Source: Saprospiraceae bacterium | GTDB lineage: Bacteria; Bacteroidota; Bacteroidia; Chitinophagales; Saprospiraceae | Direction: 5' to 3' | DNA: 33,481 nucleotides | NCBI GenBank assembly: GCA_016787285.1 | Contig: JAEUUV010000146.1 | Coordinates: 1-33,481, forward strand | Part shown: piece after piece, positions 29,576 through 33,481 of the stretch | Layout: each line of letters opens with the position of its first letter | Numbering within the stretch: the first letter of the stretch is position 1 | Notes under the pieces: model-generated | Told to the model about the DNA's origin: nothing | What the model saw: only the letters and a program-made list of their open reading frames with translations | Database searches by the model: none | Translations under genes and position numbers: made by a program

Positions 29576-30055
29576 ATGCGATACTCAAAATTGCTCCTTT
29601 TCATCACGCTTGGCCTGCTGGCTACCGCCTGTTTCGACTACACCCGTTTCCTTTCCGAAGAGCGCAGCATGCTGGCCCGGGTGTCGAAGTCCAGGATCAA
29701 ACCCGAGCAAAAACTCGACTCCCTTTTAGCCTCCAGCATCCGCGTGATGGAAACGGCGCTCAAACCCATCAACCCGGTCAAAGGCGGCAAACTCGTGGCC
29801 AAATATTACGATGACAACGAGGTGGCGATGGAGGCCATAGCCGGCCAGATTCAGAGCGAATTCAACCGGATGAGTTTGGTGGATCAGGGTGTTTTTGCCG
29901 CCAATTTTGCCCGGAAGCCCTACGCCAAACAGTTCGCCGACCTGTACCCCAAGTTTAAAAAGAAATACAACCAGATCAAAGCCGCCGCCAAATTCATCGC
30001 CTTTTTTGCAAAAGCCTTCGGCAAATTGGGCACTTTAGTTTCAATCCTGGGCTGA
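29576..30055 (+). CDS. lipoprotein of unknown function
   Basis: 159 residues. Signal peptide with lipobox GLLATAC (C19), then a helical, Lys/Arg-rich body: LDSLLASSIRVMETALKPINPVKGGKLVAKYYDDNEVAMEAIAGQI and FKKKYNQIKAAAKFIAFFAKAFGKLGTLVSILG. I do not recognise a family. The amphipathic, basic C-terminus could lie on a membrane. The leader region is only the phrase repeat, with no clear promoter; it could be co-transcribed with the flippase 99 bases upstream. Confidence 0.75.
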   Translation: MRYSKLLLFITLGLLATACFDYTRFLSEERSMLARVSKSRIKPEQKLDSLLASSIRVMETALKPINPVKGGKLVAKYYDDNEVAMEAIAGQIQSEFNRMSLVDQGVFAANFARKPYAKQFADLYPKFKKKYNQIKAAAKFIAFFAKAFGKLGTLVSILG

Positions 30056-30182
30056 TTCAGGGGGAAATGACCTACCCAAAAACTTGCATTTTCGGCTTTT
30101 TTATGAAAAAATTTGCGCCCTGCAATTTCAACCAGGAGCCTGCTGCACGCGCGGCGGGCTTTGTTGTCTAAATACGTTAATC

Positions 30183-30941
30183 ATGGAAAATTTGGAAAAA
30201 GAACCCGCTGCCAACGAAGTTGCCGCCAATGGAAACGGCATCCATGCCCCCGGCAAAATGAAAAAATGGAAAAACATGCGCGGCGAAAACGCCTGGACGA
30301 TGTTCAAGGTGATGGCCGAGTTTGTGGAAGGATTCGAGGTGCTCAACCGCGTCGGCCCCTGTATTTCGATTTTTGGCTCGGCGCGCACCAAGCCGGGCAC
30401 GTTTTACTACGAACTGGCGACCAAAGTGGCTTCCCGCCTTTCGGAAGAGGGCTACGGGATCATCACCGGCGGCGGCCCCGGCGTGATGGAAGCCGGCAAC
30501 AAGGGTGCCTGGATGAAAAGCGGCACCTCGGTGGGCCTGAACATTGACCTGCCATTCGAGCAGAGCCACAACCCGTTTATCGCGCCGGCGCTCAACATCA
30601 AACACCGGTATTTTTTCGTGCGCAAGGTCATGTTCGTCAAATACGCGCAGGGCTTCGTGGTCATGCCCGGCGGCTTCGGTACGCTCGACGAGTTGTTCGA
30701 GGTACTCACCCTCGTGCAAACCAAGACGATCACGCCCGTGCCGATCGTGCTCATGGGCACCGAGTTCTGGTCGGGTATCCGGGACTGGATCGTGGAGGTC
30801 ATGCTCAACCGCCACCACAACATCAGCCCCGGCGACCTTAAACTGTTCCACATCACCGACGACCCGGAGGACGTGGTGCATATCATCAACGAGTTTTATG
30901 CCCGTGACGCGGAGCAGTTGTCGCCGAATTTTGATTTGTAA
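30183..30941 (+). CDS. LOG family cytokinin riboside 5'-monophosphate phosphoribohydrolase
   Basis: 252 residues with the LOG signature: GPCISIFGSARTKPG, the Rossmann-like loop IITGGGPGVMEAGNKGA and the PGGFGTLDELFEVLTLVQ motif (the PGGxGTxxE hallmark), with R/E residues used in catalysis. Family members release the base from nucleoside monophosphates. I chose MENLEKEPAA; the in-frame codons upstream are cysteine-rich and unlike the family. An unusual feature is the extra Asn/Ala-rich N-terminal 60 residues before the core. It converges with the EAD/HATPase gene 25 bases downstream. Confidence 0.93.
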   Translation: MENLEKEPAANEVAANGNGIHAPGKMKKWKNMRGENAWTMFKVMAEFVEGFEVLNRVGPCISIFGSARTKPGTFYYELATKVASRLSEEGYGIITGGGPGVMEAGNKGAWMKSGTSVGLNIDLPFEQSHNPFIAPALNIKHRYFFVRKVMFVKYAQGFVVMPGGFGTLDELFEVLTLVQTKTITPVPIVLMGTEFWSGIRDWIVEVMLNRHHNISPGDLKLFHITDDPEDVVHIINEFYARDAEQLSPNFDL

Positions 30942-30966
30942 GGCACAAGCGAAAGGGCTTAAAAAA

Positions 30967-32079
30967 TTAAAAAAACTGCCACCATTTACGTGGTTGCTCG
31001 GCGGTACGTACATTTCTGTACAACGTTACCTTGACCATGTTTGGGTGTTCGATATTCTCGATTCTGGCAGGTTTCAACCCTTGTGCCTGGAGGGCTTGCT
31101 GGGCAACCCGTATGCCTGTTCCGGCTCGTTCGATGTGCTTGTACAGGTGAAAAATGGCGGCGATAACGGGGTTTACCAGAACCGTTGCCTCGATTCTTGA
31201 GACATCCAGGTTTTTGGGCAGATGACCAGGACTTTTGATTTCAAGCCGGTCGTCGTAGAGTTCGACCTGAATATAGCTTTTGACTACATCGCTATAATCG
31301 CGGTGCACAAAAGCATTGGCTACAAATTCGCGTACTGCCACGATTGGAATTTCATAAACATCCTCGCTCATGGCGCGATCTCGCCCAAGCGGGATGTGTT
31401 TCCGCAACAACATCATCATAGATTCGTATTGTTGAATGGTGTTTCCGGTCAGCGTTTTCAAATCCAATATGATGTCACGCTCAACGCCTTTGAATAGGAT
31501 GAATTTTGACTCTGTAGCAGTAGGGCAAATTGTCTGGATTTGATTTCGTTTTCCCAGGCACAAAAAAGTGCCTTTGAATATATGCCCGTTTTCTGCCAAG
31601 GAAAGATATACCAGCCGTTCATGTTCGGACAGGTCTTCCATGTTGATTTCGTTCGTATCGAACAGTTCTACAACGCGTTCTTTTGCAAAAAGCCGCGTCA
31701 ACTCTTTCTCATCAAGGTCATCAAGTGATTTATTTTTCAAAAGTTCAGATGTGCCGACACCTCGGTTGACCCCGATTTTTTCCGTAATCTTTTTGTAGTC
31801 GTCGAGCTGCTCCGCATCAACGGATTCGAGGGTTTCCAAACTCCTGATCAGATCAAGCAGTCCGGTGCGAATTTGGTTTTTCGTCAAATTTGCTTGATGA
31901 TGATCTACCACACCAAGTCGAACTTGTTTCAACAAATCACGGTGCCGTGCCGATTGCAGGATGGCTTCATCCTGCACCGGACTATTTTTCAAATATGCAC
32001 TGAGTTCGGAGATAGCGCCGTCCAATTCATCCCCGGAAATTAGCCGGCGAAGGTGATTGAAAAAATTTTTGGTCCGCAT
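30967..32079 (-). CDS. EAD11-like domain plus Schlafen/RecG-type HATPase protein
   Basis: 370 residues. Residues 1-84 resemble the same effector-associated domain as the protein at 14221: LRRLISGDELDGAISELSAYL, then DEAILQSARHRDLLKQVRLGVVD and NQIRTGLLDLIRSLE. After a variable stretch comes KGTFLCLGKRNQIQTICPTATESKFILFKG, similar to the second half of the AlbA_2 domain, and then a HATPase_c_4-type ATPase: VAVREFVANAFVHRDYS (N-box, about 247-263), LEIKSPGHLP (279-288) and ERAGTGIRVA (317-326). The first half of AlbA_2 seems to be missing and its place is held by the EAD. GC content is about 45 per cent in sampled lines, below its neighbours. Family names are by pattern, not search. Confidence 0.83.
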   Translation of the reverse strand: MRTKNFFNHLRRLISGDELDGAISELSAYLKNSPVQDEAILQSARHRDLLKQVRLGVVDHHQANLTKNQIRTGLLDLIRSLETLESVDAEQLDDYKKITEKIGVNRGVGTSELLKNKSLDDLDEKELTRLFAKERVVELFDTNEINMEDLSEHERLVYLSLAENGHIFKGTFLCLGKRNQIQTICPTATESKFILFKGVERDIILDLKTLTGNTIQQYESMMMLLRKHIPLGRDRAMSEDVYEIPIVAVREFVANAFVHRDYSDVVKSYIQVELYDDRLEIKSPGHLPKNLDVSRIEATVLVNPVIAAIFHLYKHIERAGTGIRVAQQALQAQGLKPARIENIEHPNMVKVTLYRNVRTAEQPRKWWQFF

Positions 32080-32129
32080 TTATGCCAATTGTATTGCGAA
32101 GGTAGGCTTTCCTTTCAAACGGGAACACC

Positions 32130-33017
32130 TCACATCCGCACAATAATTCCGCTTACCTGCTTTGCACTTTCATCACCCAAACTCCAGACATACGTCCCCG
32201 GCGCCGGCAAAGCCGTAGCCGGCACGTCAATCTGCTGAGTGCCGCCCAACACATGGAACCTTTCAGCAAACACAGATTTACCGCCGGCATCGAAAATTTC
32301 CAGCAGCAGGGTCGCCGATTCCGGCAAATGCACACTGAACCGGAGTGGGCCGCTCGTGGGGTTGGGATGAACTGTAACATCAAGAGACCCGCCGGCGGCA
32401 GTAACGCCGGTTGTCTGGGTTGGGTATGCCGCATTCAGGTTGCCGTTTTTTATGGCTAAAAAGTGTACCTCCTGATCGTTGCCGTTGTAATTGGCCAGGG
32501 TGATTTCAAAAGGCAGCGGGGTTCCCAGGGGATTGGCCGGCAGCACAGCCGCGGCATCCAGCAGCGTCCAGTAGCGGCATATCGTGGTGTCGGGCAAATC
32601 AAGAACCACCCGGCGCCAGGCCACGATATCTTTGGTGTCGGCTTTGCCGTCGCAGTTGGCGTCGGCAGCGATGAGCAGAGCCGGATGATTCAGCGGCTCT
32701 ACGCCGTTATGATGCTTGCTGAGCAAAACCAGATCGTTCGTATTCACGGCATACTTGATCTCGTCGGTTTTTGTAGCCGAAAAAACCAGCGTGCTGCCCA
32801 CAGGCAGGTTGTCGAACACGCAGGTACCGGCGCATGCTTTTTCGATGATATACGGGCTGCCGGCAGCCGGTTTCACCTCCAAACGGGCGTTGAAATTGGC
32901 CAGCGGCGCTCCGGCAGGATCGAAACAGTACTCCGTGGCCCGCACGGTGATCAAGCCGGTTTGTGCCGCCAGATCGAACGAAAGTGCTATGAAAAGTAGA
33001 AATCTGAAACGTTGCAT
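32130..33017 (-). CDS. T9SS type A sorting domain protein with a dockerin-like module
   Basis: 295 residues. Signal peptide (MQRFRFLLFIALSFDLAAQ), then a beta-sandwich-like domain (about 22-88; CFDPAGAPLANFNARLEVKPAAG), then a dockerin-like pair: VNTNDLVLLSKHHNG (about 91-105) and DANCDGKADTKDIVAWRRVVLD (119-140), the latter with the D-x-N-x-D-G-x-x-x-x-x-D calcium loop. A middle domain follows, then the T9SS C-terminal domain (213-295), with VHPNPTSGPLRF, LEIFDAGGKSVF and GTYVWSL motifs. So it is secreted by the type IX system and attached to the surface. It has a promoter ending at its start codon. Confidence 0.9.
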   Translation of the reverse strand: MQRFRFLLFIALSFDLAAQTGLITVRATEYCFDPAGAPLANFNARLEVKPAAGSPYIIEKACAGTCVFDNLPVGSTLVFSATKTDEIKYAVNTNDLVLLSKHHNGVEPLNHPALLIAADANCDGKADTKDIVAWRRVVLDLPDTTICRYWTLLDAAAVLPANPLGTPLPFEITLANYNGNDQEVHFLAIKNGNLNAAYPTQTTGVTAAGGSLDVTVHPNPTSGPLRFSVHLPESATLLLEIFDAGGKSVFAERFHVLGGTQQIDVPATALPAPGTYVWSLGDESAKQVSGIIVRM

Positions 33018-33022
33018 GGGCG

Positions 33023-33053
33023 AAAGGTAGCGTTTGCGCCATACGCCTGCAAC
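33023..33053 (-). promoter_or_regulatory. promoter for the T9SS cargo gene
   Basis: Minus strand TTG (from 33051-33053), 20 bases, then TACCTTTC (from 33023-33030), 7 of 8 to TAnnTTTG. The predicted start site is at or near the ATG (33017), so the message may be leaderless. Confidence 0.45.
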
Positions 33054-33106
33054 GGCAAATTATTTGATCCTGAAAAAATCAACCCTGTGCTTTTCCACCC
33101 GAAACG

Positions 33107-33145
33107 TATCTTCGCCCCGCGTTGGCGACACGGCTTTCCCGTGTC
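33107..33145 (+). promoter_or_regulatory. candidate pckA promoter and leader hairpin
   Basis: TATCTTCG at 33107-33114 is 7 of 8 to TAnnTTTG. In the predicted leader GACACGG (33127-33133) pairs with CCGTGTC (33139-33145). The leader of about 100 bases has no recognised riboswitch. Confidence 0.35.
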
Positions 33146-33221
33146 TAAAAACGGGTAAAACACTTGCGCCGCCACCACCACACATCGCAAAACATTGCCT
33201 AACCAATCTAAAACAGCACCC

Positions 33222-33481
33222 ATGCAAGAAGTTGGACTTCGCAATCCGGCCGCTTCGCTCGAAACCGTCGGGCTGAAGGGCTACAAAACCGCGCACTGGA
33301 ATTTCTCCCCGGAAGAACTCATCGAACACACCATTGCCAAAGGGATGGGCCATTTGGCCGACAGCGGCGCGCTGGTCATCAACACCGGCGAATTCACCGG
33401 ACGCTCGCCGGAAGACCGCTTCATCGTGATGGACAACATTACCAAAAACAAAGTCCACTGGGGCAAAGTGAACAAAGCGTT
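33222..33481 (+). CDS. pckA: phosphoenolpyruvate carboxykinase (ATP), 5' end only
   Basis: ATP-dependent PEP carboxykinase turns oxaloacetate into PEP in gluconeogenesis. The visible 86 residues include AHWNFSPEELIEHTIAKGMGHLADSGALVINTGEFTGRSPEDRFIVMD, of which TGEFTGRSPEDRFIV is the family's N-terminal hallmark (Arg for oxaloacetate binding). The catalytic kinase domain lies beyond the window edge. The start MQEVGLRNPA is typical in length. Confidence 0.93.
   Translation, partial: MQEVGLRNPAASLETVGLKGYKTAHWNFSPEELIEHTIAKGMGHLADSGALVINTGEFTGRSPEDRFIVMDNITKNKVHWGKVNKA

Noticed and set aside
1-33481. tRNA, rRNA, transposase, integrase or prophage genes
   Set aside because: Looked for in all gaps and frames. 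None was recognised.

Overview
The window looks like chromosomal DNA of a Bacteroidota bacterium, most probably of the Saprospiria or a related environmental group, with fairly high GC (mid-50s per cent by eye). The evidence is the repeated -7 promoter element TAnnTTTG typical of the phylum (perfect copies at 3690, 3699, 10287, 23106, 26982 and 27101), a T9SS C-terminal sorting protein with a dockerin-like module, a Bacteroidota-type GSCFA protein, an archaeal/eukaryotic-type prolyl-tRNA synthetase, and an ECF sigma factor followed by an envelope-spanning anti-sigma/beta-barrel protein. No tRNA, rRNA, CRISPR array, transposase or phage gene was seen. No gene-free stretch exceeds 300 bases.

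Layout. 1-3514 (minus strand): a translation cluster proS, ridA, trpS, smpB (smpB cut by the window edge), with a nested inverted-repeat block between ridA and trpS. 3756-6721 (plus): a secreted aromatic/arginine low-complexity protein and an OMPP1/FadL-like porin. 6731-9190 (minus): a membrane-anchored glutaminyl-cyclase-like M28 enzyme and an unknown conserved-looking protein. 9263-14107 (plus): GSCFA protein, UDP-glucose dehydrogenase, a sigma-54 activator response regulator without a DNA-binding domain, and a polyprenyl diphosphate synthase. 14221-15294: an effector-associated-domain (EAD11-like) membrane protein with a DUF4384-like C-terminus. 15379-17356 (minus): ECF sigma factor and anti-sigma/barrel protein.

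17555-25430 is an efflux locus of the cecR-ybhGFSR type: TetR repressor with a palindromic operator at its own start, TolC-like outer-membrane factor, lipoprotein membrane-fusion protein, two separate ABC ATPases equivalent to a split YbhF, and two ABC-2 permeases. It is interrupted by a Uma2-family nuclease gene on the opposite strand and by two copies of a 93-bp interspersed repeat bracketing the ATPase pair. The ATPases carry complementary defects, predicting one working and one degenerate ATP site.

25571-33481: small membrane and lipoproteins, an outer-membrane protein, pyrH (with a possible leader attenuator), an O-antigen-type flippase, a LOG-family phosphoribohydrolase, a second EAD-bearing protein (EAD plus Schlafen/RecG-like HATPase; AT-richer than its neighbours), a T9SS cargo protein, and the 5' end of pckA.

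The most unusual signals are the two proteins with related effector-associated domains, the interrupted efflux operon with its repeat family, and a set of short phrase-like simple repeats (CAACCAAT, AAAACTC, ACTCATC and CCTTCCAA types) at gene borders and in two cases inside reading frames. All assignments were made by reading the sequence and from family knowledge; no database search was run.
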